Positions 1-9,335 of a DNA stretch of 64,000 nucleotides are shown piece by piece. The position numbers and the translations under genes were made by a program. The DNA is taken from the NCBI RefSeq assembly GCF_900156265.1, contig NZ_FTNE01000015.1:27999-91998 (forward strand), written 5' to 3'. The stretch's first letter is position 1, and each line of letters opens with the position of its first letter. The notes under the pieces are model-generated. The model had not been told where the DNA came from and did not search any database. It saw only the letters and a list, made by a program, of their open reading frames with translations. The DNA is from Acidiphilium rubrum (lineage in GTDB: Bacteria; Pseudomonadota; Alphaproteobacteria; Acetobacterales; Acetobacteraceae).

Positions 1-18
1 ATCGGTGCGAAGAGCGCC

Positions 19-849
19 GTGCTGCAGCGCCGGCTACAGATTGCAGACTGGATCCGTCAGCACGGCCAGATGCGGGTCGATGAACTCAGTACGGCGCTGA
101 TGGTGTCTGAAGTGACCATCAGGAGCGACCTGACGTATCTCGAAGAACAAGGCTTGATCGTGCGGAGCTTCGGCAAGGCGATCGCCGCGAAATCGAATGC
201 GCCGCGTGACCGGCCGGCCGGAATGACGCTGACCAAATCGCTGATCATCCCGATGCTGCGGCGTGCCCAAGGGTTGATCGGCGCGGACCAGACCGTGCTG
301 ATCGGCCCCGGCCCCTTGGCCGTGCAGATCATTCCCTGGCTTGCCGATATACCGGGCATTGCTGTTCTGCTGACAAATATTGAAGCAATTGCGCTGGCGC
401 GTACATGCCTTGATGCGCGGATATACTGTCTGGGCGGCGAGATTGGTGCGGAGAGCGGCAGTTTCGAGGGCAGCAATGCTGTGCGCAGCCTCGATCACTA
501 CCCGCTCGGCTGGGCCGTACTCGATGCTGATGCGCTCTCCGCCGATGCAGCGCTGCTTCTGACCTCGAAGGCGGCGGAGCGCCTGAGCGATGCGGCGACC
601 CGGCGCGCCGAACGCAGCATTGTACTGGTCGGCAATCCCGCGCTCTCGCTGGAACGGCGGGCCGCGCAACTGCCGCTGAGCATTGCGACAGACATCATTC
701 TGCCCGGACCGCCCAGCAATCGCGCGCGCGACATTCTGCTCGATGCCGGGTTTCACCCGATCGAATCCGATGCCGGTGGGGAAGCGTATTTTTCCAATTT
801 TGTCCGCACGGGAGCGCGGCGTATGCAGAGTACCGGAGCGATGCCGTGA
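19..849 (+). CDS. DeoR-family transcriptional regulator, start uncertain at window edge
   Basis: Predicted DNA-binding repressor of a carbohydrate operon. Residues ~1-55 form the DeoR-type winged helix (recognition core VSEVTIRSDLTYLEEQGL) and the rest is a DeoR C-terminal sugar-phosphate sensor domain with the CLGGEIGAESGSFEG segment. The usual Asp-Gly-Thr-Thr phosphate loop reads IGPGPLA here, so ligand binding may be altered. The frame is open back to the window edge, so GTG 19 is only the first available start, although 276 residues is already full family length. PfkB and FGGY kinase genes follow after 10 and 22 bases, so this is probably their local regulator. Family assignment is firm; the ligand is unknown. 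Confidence 0.85.
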   Translation: MLQRRLQIADWIRQHGQMRVDELSTALMVSEVTIRSDLTYLEEQGLIVRSFGKAIAAKSNAPRDRPAGMTLTKSLIIPMLRRAQGLIGADQTVLIGPGPLAVQIIPWLADIPGIAVLLTNIEAIALARTCLDARIYCLGGEIGAESGSFEGSNAVRSLDHYPLGWAVLDADALSADAALLLTSKAAERLSDAATRRAERSIVLVGNPALSLERRAAQLPLSIATDIILPGPPSNRARDILLDAGFHPIESDAGGEAYFSNFVRTGARRMQSTGAMP

Positions 850-859
850 TTGCGTTGCC

Positions 860-1807
860 ATGACCGGCATGATCGTAACGATGGGCGAAATCCTGGTCGA
901 TATTCTTGCCGAGGATCGGGGTCAGGGGTTTCGCGAACCAGGGCGCCTGCTTGGCCCGTTTCCGGGCGGCGCGCCGGCGACCTTCACGGCCCAAGCCGCC
1001 CGGCTGGGTGCTGATGCGGGGATTATTTCCTGCGTCGGCGATGATGATTTCGGCTGGTTGTGCGTCGACCGGTTGAAGCACGATGGAGTCGATGTCAGCG
1101 CGGTCCGCATCGATCCCGACCAGGTCACCGCAAGCGCCTTCGTGCGCTATCGCGAGGATGGCGATCGTGATTTTCTATTCAACCTCAAGCGCAGTGCCGC
1201 CGGGCGCATCTGCATCGATGCCGCGGCGCGCGGCATGCTGGCGCAATGCGCGCATTTTCACATCATGGGCACGTCGCTGTTTTCGTTTCATATTATTGAT
1301 GAAATGAAAAAGGCGATCGAGCTTGCCAAGGCAAATGGCGCGGTCATCTCGTTCGATCCAAATATCCGCAAGGAAATGCTGACGATTCCGGAAATGCGTG
1401 CGGGGCTGGAATTCATGCTCGGCTATACCGATATCTTTATGCCGTCCGGGCCGGAAATCCTGCTGCCGACCGAAGCCCGCTCGGAACGCGCGGCGATCGA
1501 GGAGCTGCTCGGCATGGGCATCCGGATGGTGGTGCACAAGCGCAACCGCAAGGGTGTCAGTTTCCGCAGCCGGACCGAAAGTTTCGATCTGCCAGCCTTC
1601 GCGATCGAGGAGGCCGACCCGACCGGTGCGGGTGATTGTTTCGATGCCGCGTTCGTCACCTGCCTGCTGACCGGCATGACCACCGAGCGCGCGCTGACCT
1701 ACGCCAATGCCGCCGGCGCGCTGGCGGCCTCGAAAAAAGGCGGCATGGAAGGGATCGAGGATTTCGCCACGCTCGATCGGTTTATCGCGACGGCGGCAAC
1801 CATCTGA
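860..1807 (+). CDS. PfkB-family carbohydrate kinase
   Basis: ATP-dependent sugar or sugar-phosphate kinase of the ribokinase/fructokinase fold, 315 residues. The N-terminal substrate lid region has the [18 protein letters not shown] motif, and the C-terminal PfkB signature [13 protein letters not shown] lies near residues 253-265, with the catalytic Asp at about 259. ATG 860 is chosen because the protein then begins directly with the first beta strand ([11 protein letters not shown]). The frame opens further upstream but only as a shadow of the regulator gene. It lies 10 bases behind the DeoR gene and 22 bases ahead of the FGGY kinase, so it is probably co-transcribed. The fructokinase-like motifs do not settle the substrate. 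Confidence 0.9.
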   Translation: MTGMIVTMGEILVDILAEDRGQGFREPGRLLGPFPGGAPATFTAQAARLGADAGIISCVGDDDFGWLCVDRLKHDGVDVSAVRIDPDQVTASAFVRYREDGDRDFLFNLKRSAAGRICIDAAARGMLAQCAHFHIMGTSLFSFHIIDEMKKAIELAKANGAVISFDPNIRKEMLTIPEMRAGLEFMLGYTDIFMPSGPEILLPTEARSERAAIEELLGMGIRMVVHKRNRKGVSFRSRTESFDLPAFAIEEADPTGAGDCFDAAFVTCLLTGMTTERALTYANAAGALAASKKGGMEGIEDFATLDRFIATAATI

Positions 1808-1829
1808 TCACGGCCGGAGACAGGCAGCG

Positions 1830-3470
1830 ATGAATTCTCTCGACAAGGACTGCGTCATCGGCATCGACGTCGGGACCGGCAGTGCGCGGGCCGGCGTGTT
1901 CAGCCTGGGCGGCGCGATGCGCGGCAGCGCGGTCCGCCCGATCCGCACGTGGCGGCCGCGCGCGGATTTTATCCAGCAGTCGAGCGCCGATATCTGGGCG
2001 GCCGTGTGCGATGCGGTGCGCGCCGCGGTGGCGGCGGCGGGGCATGATATCACGGTGCGCGGCATTGGGTTCGATGCGACCTGTTCGCTGGTGGTGCTCG
2101 ATGCGAAGGCAGCACCACTCAGCGTCGATCCCGATGGCACACCCGAGCAGGATATCATTTTATGGGCGGATCATCGGGCGCTGGCGCAGGCCGATGCGAT
2201 CAATGCCGGCGAGCACGACGTGCTGCGCTATGTCGGAGGCCGTATCTCGCTGGAAATGCAGATGCCGAAACTGCTCTGGCTGCGCGAGCACGCGCCGGAA
2301 ACCTGGCGGCGCGCGGCGCATTTTTTCGACCTGCCGGATTACCTGACGTTTCGTGCCACCGGCGATGCATCCCGCTCGCTGTGTTCGACCGTGTGCAAAT
2401 GGACCTATCGCGGCCATGAAAACCAGTGGGACGAGGCATTCATCCGCGCGATCGGGCTTGGCGACCTCGCCGATGAAGGGTTTGCCAGAATCGGCACCAC
2501 AATCCTGCCGATCGGCACGCCGCTCGGGCGCGGGTTGAGCAGGGATGCGGCCGCGGCGTTCGGGCTGCCAGCAGGAATCGCGGTCGGCACATCGGCGATC
2601 GATGCCCATGCCGGTGGAATCGGGGTGATCGGCGCGGCGTTCGACGGGGTCTCGCCCGACGATGCGGCGCTGCGCACGCGCCTTGCGCTGATCGGCGGCA
2701 CGTCGTCCTGTCACATGGCGGTGACGCGGGACGCCGCCTTCGTGCCGGGTGTGTGGGGGCCATATTTTTCCGCGATGATCCCCGGGTTCTGGCTGAACGA
2801 GGGCGGGCAATCGGCGACCGGCGCGCTGATCGATCATGTGATCGGCACGCACGCGGCCTATCCGGCGCTCGCAGAACAGGCAGGCGCTCGGGGGCAGACG
2901 GTTTATCGAGTGCTGAACGATATCCTGGAGGGTCTGGCCGGGGGGGCGGCGTTGGCACCGCTCACGGCGGATCTGCACGTGCTGGCGGATTTCAACGGCA
3001 ATCGCTCACCGCGCGCCGATGCGACTCTGCGCGGCATGATCAGCGGCCTGGCGCTGTCCGCCACGCCGGAGGATTGCGCGCGTCTCTATCTCGCGACGAT
3101 CCAGGCGGTTGCCTACGGCACCCGCCACATCATCGAGACGATGAACGATAGCGGATATGCGATCGATACGATTTTCGCGACCGGTGGTGGCACCAAGAAT
3201 CCGGTGTTTCTGCGCGAGCATGCCGATGCCACGGGCTGCCGCATCGTTCTGCCGGCGGAACAAGAGGCGGTTCTGCTCGGGGCGGCGATTCTGGGTGCGG
3301 TTGCGGGTGGCGCGTATCCGGATGTGCGGAGCGCGATGGGCGCGATGAGCCGCAGTGGCGAGGCGATCGCGCCGGATGCGGCGCTGCGGTCGTATCATGA
3401 CCGGAAGTATCGGGTGTTTCGGAAGCTTCATGACGATCAGATGTCGTATCGGGCGCTGATGGACCGTTAG
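1830..3470 (+). CDS. FGGY-family pentulose/polyol kinase (ribulokinase-like)
   Basis: Cytoplasmic kinase predicted to phosphorylate a pentulose or polyol, 546 residues. The N-terminal ATPase-fold lobe starts [15 protein letters not shown]. The FGGY catalytic Asp sits in [13 protein letters not shown], followed by [13 protein letters not shown], and the C-terminal nucleotide-binding segment is [20 protein letters not shown] 1830 has the purine-rich stretch GGAGACAGG just upstream. Length and motif order match the FGGY pentulose kinase subfamily (D-ribulokinase-like) better than glycerol kinase or xylulokinase. With the PfkB kinase and DeoR regulator it suggests a pentitol or rare-sugar catabolic operon, although no dehydrogenase or transporter is adjacent. 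Confidence 0.9.
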   Translation: MNSLDKDCVIGIDVGTGSARAGVFSLGGAMRGSAVRPIRTWRPRADFIQQSSADIWAAVCDAVRAAVAAAGHDITVRGIGFDATCSLVVLDAKAAPLSVDPDGTPEQDIILWADHRALAQADAINAGEHDVLRYVGGRISLEMQMPKLLWLREHAPETWRRAAHFFDLPDYLTFRATGDASRSLCSTVCKWTYRGHENQWDEAFIRAIGLGDLADEGFARIGTTILPIGTPLGRGLSRDAAAAFGLPAGIAVGTSAIDAHAGGIGVIGAAFDGVSPDDAALRTRLALIGGTSSCHMAVTRDAAFVPGVWGPYFSAMIPGFWLNEGGQSATGALIDHVIGTHAAYPALAEQAGARGQTVYRVLNDILEGLAGGAALAPLTADLHVLADFNGNRSPRADATLRGMISGLALSATPEDCARLYLATIQAVAYGTRHIIETMNDSGYAIDTIFATGGGTKNPVFLREHADATGCRIVLPAEQEAVLLGAAILGAVAGGAYPDVRSAMGAMSRSGEAIAPDAALRSYHDRKYRVFRKLHDDQMSYRALMDR

Positions 3471-3584
3471 CTCTTCGATGCACTTGATCGTTGCGTCCGG
3501 CGCGTTCGTCCGATAGCGTCGGCGGCAGCATCCAGATACCGTACCGAAGCGGATTATTTTGAGTTTTTAGCGGAGACAAGGGCC

Positions 3585-4874
3585 GTGGGTCAGGGTGTTG
3601 CGGATGAGGTTGTTTTCGCTGTGGTGGAGAGCGTGACACAGGATAATGGCGCTGGATTGAAACAGTCAGACGAGCGGTACGACGAAGACTATTATCTGAT
3701 GGTCAATCCCGACGTGGTCAACGGTATCGCGGCGGGATATTTCGAGAACGGATATCACCACTACCGGCTGCACGGCCGCGACGAAGGGCGCATCGGCGCG
3801 CCGGTGTTTGACGCCGCCTGGTATTGCCGGATCTACCCGATGGCTACGACCGACATCGAAAGCGGCCGCGCGCGGGATGCCTGGGATCATTGGCAGCGGA
3901 TCGGCCGTTATCGCGGCTACCTGCCGAACCCCGGCGCACCGCGGCCGGAAAACCCGTCCCGCTTGGCGGCGCGGTTCGGCGGACTATGGACCGATGCGCC
4001 GGACGCCGACGACACGATCGCCGGCCGGCATGCGATCGGGGTGCTGAGCGATGCCGATGCTGAGTTGCTGCGCAACTGGATCTCCAATGGCTACGTGATT
4101 TTGCCTGGTGCGATTCCGGCCCATCTACTTGATGCCGCCTGCACCGATCTCGATCGCGCCTATCAGGGCGGCATGCCGTCGCTGCTGTTTCAATGCCTGA
4201 GCCTGAGCCCGAACGATATGCCGTGGCGCCCCGAGATCAACGCGCGGCCGGCGAAGGCGCTGGATCTGCACTGGCACTCGCAAGCGACGCGCGACCTGAT
4301 GTTTGCCCCCGCCATTCTGCGCTTCCTGCACCTGATCTTCGAGCGGCCGCCACTCGCCTCGCAAAGCCTCGGCTTCCTGCGCGGTTCCGGTCGGCCGGCG
4401 CATCAGGACACCGCCTATGTCGTGTATTCGCAGGCACGCCGGTTCGCCGCATCGTGGATCGCACTGGAAGACGTGACGGAAGGTGCCGGAGAGCTTGCGT
4501 ATTTCCCCGGCAGCCAGCGGGCGCCTGATTTTGTCTATGCCGACCGCTACAAGAGCCTGCACGAGGCGATGCGGATGAACATAGCCGGCGGTAATTCGCT
4601 GCGCGAGGCCGAGGAAGAGCACGGCCGCACTATCATCCGTCATGCCGAGGAACACGGCCTGCGCGAGGAACGCCTGCTTGCCAAAGCCGGCGATGTCCTG
4701 ATCTGGCATGCCGACCTCGCGCATGGCGGCAGGCCGATCTCCAACAATGCGACGCGACGCAGCGTGGTCACGCATTATTGCCCGGCCGATGTCGCACCGC
4801 TCTCGTTCGAGGCTGGCCGTTGCGACCTGCGCCGGCATGGGACATCTGGCTATTACAGCACGGTCGTCTATTAA
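3585..4874 (+). CDS. Phytanoyl-CoA dioxygenase (PhyH) family protein with N-terminal extra module
   Basis: Predicted Fe(II)/2-oxoglutarate-dependent hydroxylase, 429 residues. The double-stranded beta-helix carries the metal triad: His273 and Asp275 in HQDTAY, and the distal His380 in AHGGRP, followed by the 2-oxoglutarate-binding Arg in the TRRS segment (391-392). Residues ~30-110 hold a separate module containing YYLMVNPDVVNGIAAGYFE and HYRLHGRDEGRIG, which resembles a short repeat attached to many glycosyltransferases and secreted proteins. The start is GTG 3585, preceded by GCGGAGACAAGG. It stands alone after the kinase operon and 7 bases before the DUF1345 gene. The substrate cannot be read from sequence. 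Confidence 0.85.
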   Translation: MGQGVADEVVFAVVESVTQDNGAGLKQSDERYDEDYYLMVNPDVVNGIAAGYFENGYHHYRLHGRDEGRIGAPVFDAAWYCRIYPMATTDIESGRARDAWDHWQRIGRYRGYLPNPGAPRPENPSRLAARFGGLWTDAPDADDTIAGRHAIGVLSDADAELLRNWISNGYVILPGAIPAHLLDAACTDLDRAYQGGMPSLLFQCLSLSPNDMPWRPEINARPAKALDLHWHSQATRDLMFAPAILRFLHLIFERPPLASQSLGFLRGSGRPAHQDTAYVVYSQARRFAASWIALEDVTEGAGELAYFPGSQRAPDFVYADRYKSLHEAMRMNIAGGNSLREAEEEHGRTIIRHAEEHGLREERLLAKAGDVLIWHADLAHGGRPISNNATRRSVVTHYCPADVAPLSFEAGRCDLRRHGTSGYYSTVVY

Positions 4875-4881
4875 CGGAGGC

Positions 4882-5538
4882 ATGTCCCAGCCGATTCTGC
4901 CGCTCCGCATCATCCGTGGTCGTCCCCGTTTGTTCTCCGGTCTGGTCTGCGGGCTGATCGCGTTTCCGTTTCTGCCGCAGGCTTTGCCGCTGACCACGCG
5001 CGGCGTGCTCGCCTGGGATATTTTCGTCGCCGCCTTCCTGGTTCTGGCGGCGATTCATTTTACCAGCGCGGATCATAAAAGGATTGCGGCCGACGCCGCC
5101 CGGCAGGAAGAGGGTGAATGGACCCTGTTTGCACTGACGCTGATCGGTACGATCATGAGTTTCACGGCGATCGTGATTTTTTCGGGACTCGCGAAGCTCA
5201 AGGGCCATCACGGCGAATATGTCGCGCTGGTCGGCCTGACGTTGATTGCGTCCTGGCTGATGACCCAAGTGACCTTTGCCTACCGCTATGCGCATGAATA
5301 TTACGCCGATACCGATGCGGGACCCGAGGGCGGGCTGAACTTTCCCGGCGAGGATGCGCCGGATTATCTTGATTTCATTTATTTTTCCTTCGTGCTCGGC
5401 ATGACCTTCCAGGTGTCGGATGTGAACATCACCGGGCGCAAGATGCGCCGGCTCGCGACGTTGCAGGGGTTGATCGGGTATATGTTCAACACCGTGGTCC
5501 TGGCGCTGACCATCAACATCGCGGCTGGTATTTTCTGA
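4882..5538 (+). CDS. DUF1345 family inner-membrane protein
   Basis: Hydrophobic protein of 218 residues with about five membrane segments: ~15-35, 42-60, 80-102, 112-132 and 190-215. The conserved DUF1345 stretch DYLDFIYFSFVLGMTFQVSD lies before the last helix. ATG 4882 directly follows ACGGAGG, an unusually close ribosome-binding site, and gives the family's usual N-terminus. The frame opens further upstream inside the PhyH gene but only as a shadow. It is followed after 5 bases by the nucleotidyltransferase-like gene and may be co-transcribed with it. No biochemical role is established for the family. Confidence 0.9.
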   Translation: MSQPILPLRIIRGRPRLFSGLVCGLIAFPFLPQALPLTTRGVLAWDIFVAAFLVLAAIHFTSADHKRIAADAARQEEGEWTLFALTLIGTIMSFTAIVIFSGLAKLKGHHGEYVALVGLTLIASWLMTQVTFAYRYAHEYYADTDAGPEGGLNFPGEDAPDYLDFIYFSFVLGMTFQVSDVNITGRKMRRLATLQGLIGYMFNTVVLALTINIAAGIF

Positions 5539-5543
5539 CGACG

Positions 5544-6101
5544 ATGGACGCGGCGGCATTTGCTGACATCATCCGGCAAAACCGGGCCAATCGCGCGTTG
5601 CTGGAGCGGCTGCCCGCCATCGGCCTTGGTGATGTGTGGCTCGCGGCGGGTTGCCTGTTTCAGACGGTCTGGAATCATCAGATGGGGCGGCCGCCGGATG
5701 AGCAGATCAGTGACTACGATTTATTCTATCACGATCCCACCGATGTTTCATGGGATGCGGAAGACCGCGTGATCCGCCGCGTGGCCCATGCCTGTGCCGA
5801 CCTTGGCGTGACCATCGAGGTGAAAAATCAGGCGCGGGTGCATTTATGGTATCGTGACCGCTTCGGCACCGATTATCCGGCGCTGCGGTCGAGCGAGGAT
5901 GGCATCGGGCGGTTTCTGGTGCGCGGCACCTGCGTCGGGGTCAGGGCGGGATGCGGGCGCGTGTTCGCACCGTTCGGGCTCGACGATATCGCATTGGGCG
6001 TGTTGCGGCCGAACCCGGATGTCGCGCTGACGGCGCGGTTTGCCGAGAAATGCCGGAGCTATCAGCGCCGATGGCCGCACCTGCGGATCGAAGCGGGCTG
6101 A
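5544..6101 (+). CDS. Nucleotidyltransferase-like protein (NTP_transf_6 / DUF925)
   Basis: Soluble protein of 185 residues that matches the NTP_transf_6 family throughout. It has an N-terminal helix, the GDVWLAAGCLFQTVWN motif, ISDYDLFYHDPTDVSW with the acidic pair expected of a nucleotidyltransferase active site, and a conserved C-terminal APFGLDDIALGVLRPN block. The family is widespread but has no proven reaction. Length is typical and the gene starts 5 bases after DUF1345. It is followed by a 59-base gap and the Tad-type genes, so it probably ends its transcription unit. Confidence 0.85.
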   Translation: MDAAAFADIIRQNRANRALLERLPAIGLGDVWLAAGCLFQTVWNHQMGRPPDEQISDYDLFYHDPTDVSWDAEDRVIRRVAHACADLGVTIEVKNQARVHLWYRDRFGTDYPALRSSEDGIGRFLVRGTCVGVRAGCGRVFAPFGLDDIALGVLRPNPDVALTARFAEKCRSYQRRWPHLRIEAG

Positions 6102-6160
6102 GGGACGCAAACGCCAACGCAGTAACGATCGGTTAAGTATTTTTTGGTAGCGATGCGGTC

Positions 6161-6811
6161 ATGGATGAACGCAGCCCGACCGATCGCGTCCGTTTAGCGC
6201 GTTGCCGCACGCCGTTGAGCGCAGACCGGCGGGGCGCCTTTGCGCTCGAATTCGCCATGGTCGGGCCGATTTTTCTGCTGGCGCTGCTGTTCGTCTTCAA
6301 TGTCGCCTACGATCTGTTCACCAATGAGGTGCTGAACAACGCGGTACAGACCACCGCGCGGCAGATGCAGACCGGCACGGCCCCGGTTGCGACCAGCCAG
6401 AGCCAGTTCGTCAGCACCGTGGTCTGCCCCAACACCTATGGGCTGATCGACTGCAACAATATTTTTGTCCGCGTCGAACAGATCGATACCAACACATGCA
6501 GCGATTTCTACGATGCCACGACGGGTACCCTGCCGGTCGTTGGAGGCAGTCTGCAACTCGGCGATTACGGTGGTGCGGGGTCGGACACCGGGCCGAGTCA
6601 GTGTGCGACGGGTAATGCGGCAACCGGATTTTGCAACGCGGGCCCGAACGAGGCGATTCTGATCAGCATAATCTATACCGCACCGAGCTTCATCGGGCAG
6701 TTGCTGGGCACCGTGGTGACCTATAACGGTGCCTCGGTAACACCGCTGTTGGCCACCGCCGGTTTCGAGACCGAGGGGTTTGCGCCGCTTGGAGCGTCGA
6801 ACCCATGCTGA
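6161..6811 (+). CDS. TadE-family pilus assembly protein (first copy)
   Basis: Pseudopilin-like protein of the Tad/Flp pilus system, 216 residues. Its N-terminal DRRGAFALEFAMVGPIFLLA is the TadE signature: a Gly-Ala/Glu helix that forms a membrane anchor at about residues 25-50, with Glu in the first turn. The remaining ~165 residues are predicted periplasmic, with paired cysteines (VCPNTYGLIDC, then further Cys). The stop overlaps the next start (ATGCTGA), so the two are translationally coupled. Role in pilus biogenesis is inferred from the family; no prepilin peptidase, TadA ATPase or secretin is in the window. Confidence 0.85.
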   Translation: MDERSPTDRVRLARCRTPLSADRRGAFALEFAMVGPIFLLALLFVFNVAYDLFTNEVLNNAVQTTARQMQTGTAPVATSQSQFVSTVVCPNTYGLIDCNNIFVRVEQIDTNTCSDFYDATTGTLPVVGGSLQLGDYGGAGSDTGPSQCATGNAATGFCNAGPNEAILISIIYTAPSFIGQLLGTVVTYNGASVTPLLATAGFETEGFAPLGASNPC

Positions 6812-7608
6812 GGCGGCCGATGATCCCGCATGACCGGCGGGGCGTCGCGGCGCTCGAGTTCGCTCTGGTCTTACCGCTGATGCTCGCCCTGCTGTTCGGT
6901 GTGTACGAACTCTCTGAACCGATGATGATCAATCAGCAAGTGTATGCCGCAGCCCATAGTATCGCCGCTTCGGCGAGCAGCCTCGCGGTACAGGCGGATG
7001 GATCGACCTCGCTCACCTACGCACAGGTGCAGTTCGAAGCCTCGACCATTTTCGCCGAAATTCCGGCGCTGCGCGCGCATCAGCAGGGCTACGGCGCCGG
7101 CAATACCGGTGTCACGATTTCCGCCGTGGTGTTTGAGCCGACCACTGCGGGATGCGTTCCAAGCCCCGGAATAACCTGTAATTACACCGCAAATGTCGCC
7201 TGGAGCGTAGCCTATACCGGCGGCGACAGCGGGCTGGTTCCGTATGAAGCGCTGCTGGGTCAAAGCGATTGTCAGACGCTCGTACAGACGCCTCCCGGTG
7301 GCGGCCCGCTCGGCACGGTGCCGACTCAGGATGTCACGACCAACGCGACATCCTGGCCGGACCCGATCCTGGTGGTCGATGCGTTCGTGAAATACCAGCC
7401 TCTTCTGCTCACTTATACAAAGACGCCGTTCTACCTTCTGGCGATCGGTTTCTGGCCGGTGCGCAGCGTGAAAGCCGCATCGGTTGATGCCACCGGCAAC
7501 GCGACCCCGTTATTGCCGGACCAGCAGTACACGACACTTACGGGGCTCCAGAACGCGCCGAGTGGATCGTATTGCGTCAACCCGAATTATGCGGAGCCAG
7601 GCGCATGA
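6805..7608 (+). CDS. TadE-like pilus assembly protein (second copy)
   Basis: Second TadE-type protein, 267 residues. The N-terminus HDRRGVAALEFALVLPLMLA matches the TadE membrane anchor (about residues 6-30), followed by a periplasmic domain with a Cys pair around VPSPGITCNYT. It overlaps the upstream gene by 7 bases and the downstream vWA gene by 4 (ATGA), so the three are almost certainly one operon. It is similar in plan to the preceding gene but diverged and longer, indicating an old duplication rather than a recent copy. The function (minor pilin or assembly factor) is inferred from family. Confidence 0.85.
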   Translation: MLRRPMIPHDRRGVAALEFALVLPLMLALLFGVYELSEPMMINQQVYAAAHSIAASASSLAVQADGSTSLTYAQVQFEASTIFAEIPALRAHQQGYGAGNTGVTISAVVFEPTTAGCVPSPGITCNYTANVAWSVAYTGGDSGLVPYEALLGQSDCQTLVQTPPGGGPLGTVPTQDVTTNATSWPDPILVVDAFVKYQPLLLTYTKTPFYLLAIGFWPVRSVKAASVDATGNATPLLPDQQYTTLTGLQNAPSGSYCVNPNYAEPGA

Positions 7609-9335
7609 TCGCGGCGATCCGCCAGTTCGTGCGAGACAGGCGCGGCGCGATCGCGATCATCTTCGGCGTCTCGCTCGTGCCGATGGCGATGCTGGTCGCG
7701 TTGTCGATAGATTTCTCCTTCTATGTGCAAGCGCGCGCACAGATCAGCCTCGCGGCTGACGCCGCAGCCACACATGCCATCCGGGCTGCGACCGAAACCT
7801 ATACCGCCGAAATCAACCAAAACCCCCCGCTCTCGGCCGCTACCGCCATTGCCGATGCCGATGCCGCCGGCGAAACCGCTGGTGCCGCGTGGTTCTGGGC
7901 CCAGCTCGGCACGCTGCCGACCGCCAGCGTCACCGGATCGAACAATCCGAACGTCACAGTGCAATCCAACACCAATCTCTCGCCGACAAACCCGGCCGGT
8001 TTTACCGCAACGGTCGCATATACCGGTACCTACCCCCCATTTTTCGACCCACTTTTCGCCAGCACCGCCCATTGGAAGATTACCGGAACTGCGGGTGCGC
8101 TATCGACCTACTCCTATGTCGAGATTCTGATGCTGTTGGATAATTCATCCTCGATGCTGATCGGGGCCACGCCGCAGGCCATTACGACGCTTGAACAAAA
8201 TACAGTCTGCATCCCGAGTGGTTGGTCACATACGGGTGCAAACGGTACAGGCGCTTATGACAATAATAGTCCGCTCGACGTTAACATGATAACAGTACAA
8301 AACTACAATGCGGGTAACTCGGCATCCAACCTCAACGGTTCTTGTGCCAACGGTTACAGCGGCCCCTACGCACCTTGTGGATTCGCGTGCCATTCAGACC
8401 CAAACGACCAAGATTACTACGGAATAGCTCGGTCCCTCGGCGTCGAACTTCGACTTGATGTTGTGCTCAGTGCCGCCGAAAACGTCATTGCCTCGATGAA
8501 AGCCAACGAACAGGCGCCTGACCAATTTTCGGTCGGCGTCTATCAATTCAACAACGATATCGAACCGCTTTTTCCTAACTCGCAGGCAAGCGGCACAAAT
8601 ACTATGCAGGAAGCGTCAACCGACTTGTCGGGCGCGCTCGGTGCGGTCGACGCGATCGACTGGAACAAAAACAAAAGTGAGTCTGTTGAACCTCCGCTCC
8701 AAGCAAATGCGGGTATTGGCAACACGGACTTGGTACAGTCAGTTCACGATCTTCTGAGAGGTACCTACGCGAACGGTGGCTCATTTGGCCCGGCAATCTC
8801 AAAAGCCGGCACCGGCAACACCGCCGGCAGCCCCCAAAAAGATATCTTTATCGTCAGCGACGGCATGGAAGACAATTCGGATTCACACCCTCGGGTTCTG
8901 GGTGAAATGACCGGTGTCGCCGCCGAAAACGATACCATCACGCCTAGCCCGGGTGTATGCAAACAATTCAAGAAACTCGGCTTTACAGTCTATGTTCTCT
9001 ATGTTGAATATAACCCAATTCCCAATACTTGGTACGAAGGCAGAGAGCCCTATGAAGTTGTACCGAAGCCGACGCCGTACTTTACCGAAGACTTTTCCAA
9101 TGTTGCCCAAACCAACACATCGCCGGCGCCGATCGACTTCGCTCAAGCGACCGCTGTCACTAATAACCGCAACACGCCCGCCGCCAACGCCATGTCACCC
9201 GACGAAGCGGCACTCCAAGCCTGTGCCTCATCACCCACCGATTTCTACATCGCCAATGATGCCGCCGCGATCAGCACGGCGATGAACGCCATGCTGAAAT
9301 CCGCGCTCAGCAGCACCATCCGCCTGACGCAATAA
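7605..9335 (+). CDS. TadG-like protein with von Willebrand factor A domain
   Basis: Protein of 576 residues with an N-terminal TadE/TadG anchor (DRRGAIAIIFGVSLVPMAML) and then a large extracytoplasmic part. A vWA domain starts near residue 172: EILMLLDNSSSM supplies the MIDAS motif with Asp179-Asn-Ser-Ser-Ser183, and KDIFIVSDGMED is its later strand. A region rich in Asn, Tyr and Ser lies inside the vWA domain (about 200-290), a long insertion compared with a simple vWA fold. ATG 7605 is preferred because it overlaps the previous stop (ATGA). The gene ends at 9335, immediately abutting the convergent pyrE stop at 9336. It is likely an adhesive or assembly component of a Tad-type surface structure. 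Confidence 0.85.
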   Translation: MIAAIRQFVRDRRGAIAIIFGVSLVPMAMLVALSIDFSFYVQARAQISLAADAAATHAIRAATETYTAEINQNPPLSAATAIADADAAGETAGAAWFWAQLGTLPTASVTGSNNPNVTVQSNTNLSPTNPAGFTATVAYTGTYPPFFDPLFASTAHWKITGTAGALSTYSYVEILMLLDNSSSMLIGATPQAITTLEQNTVCIPSGWSHTGANGTGAYDNNSPLDVNMITVQNYNAGNSASNLNGSCANGYSGPYAPCGFACHSDPNDQDYYGIARSLGVELRLDVVLSAAENVIASMKANEQAPDQFSVGVYQFNNDIEPLFPNSQASGTNTMQEASTDLSGALGAVDAIDWNKNKSESVEPPLQANAGIGNTDLVQSVHDLLRGTYANGGSFGPAISKAGTGNTAGSPQKDIFIVSDGMEDNSDSHPRVLGEMTGVAAENDTITPSPGVCKQFKKLGFTVYVLYVEYNPIPNTWYEGREPYEVVPKPTPYFTEDFSNVAQTNTSPAPIDFAQATAVTNNRNTPAANAMSPDEAALQACASSPTDFYIANDAAAISTAMNAMLKSALSSTIRLTQ

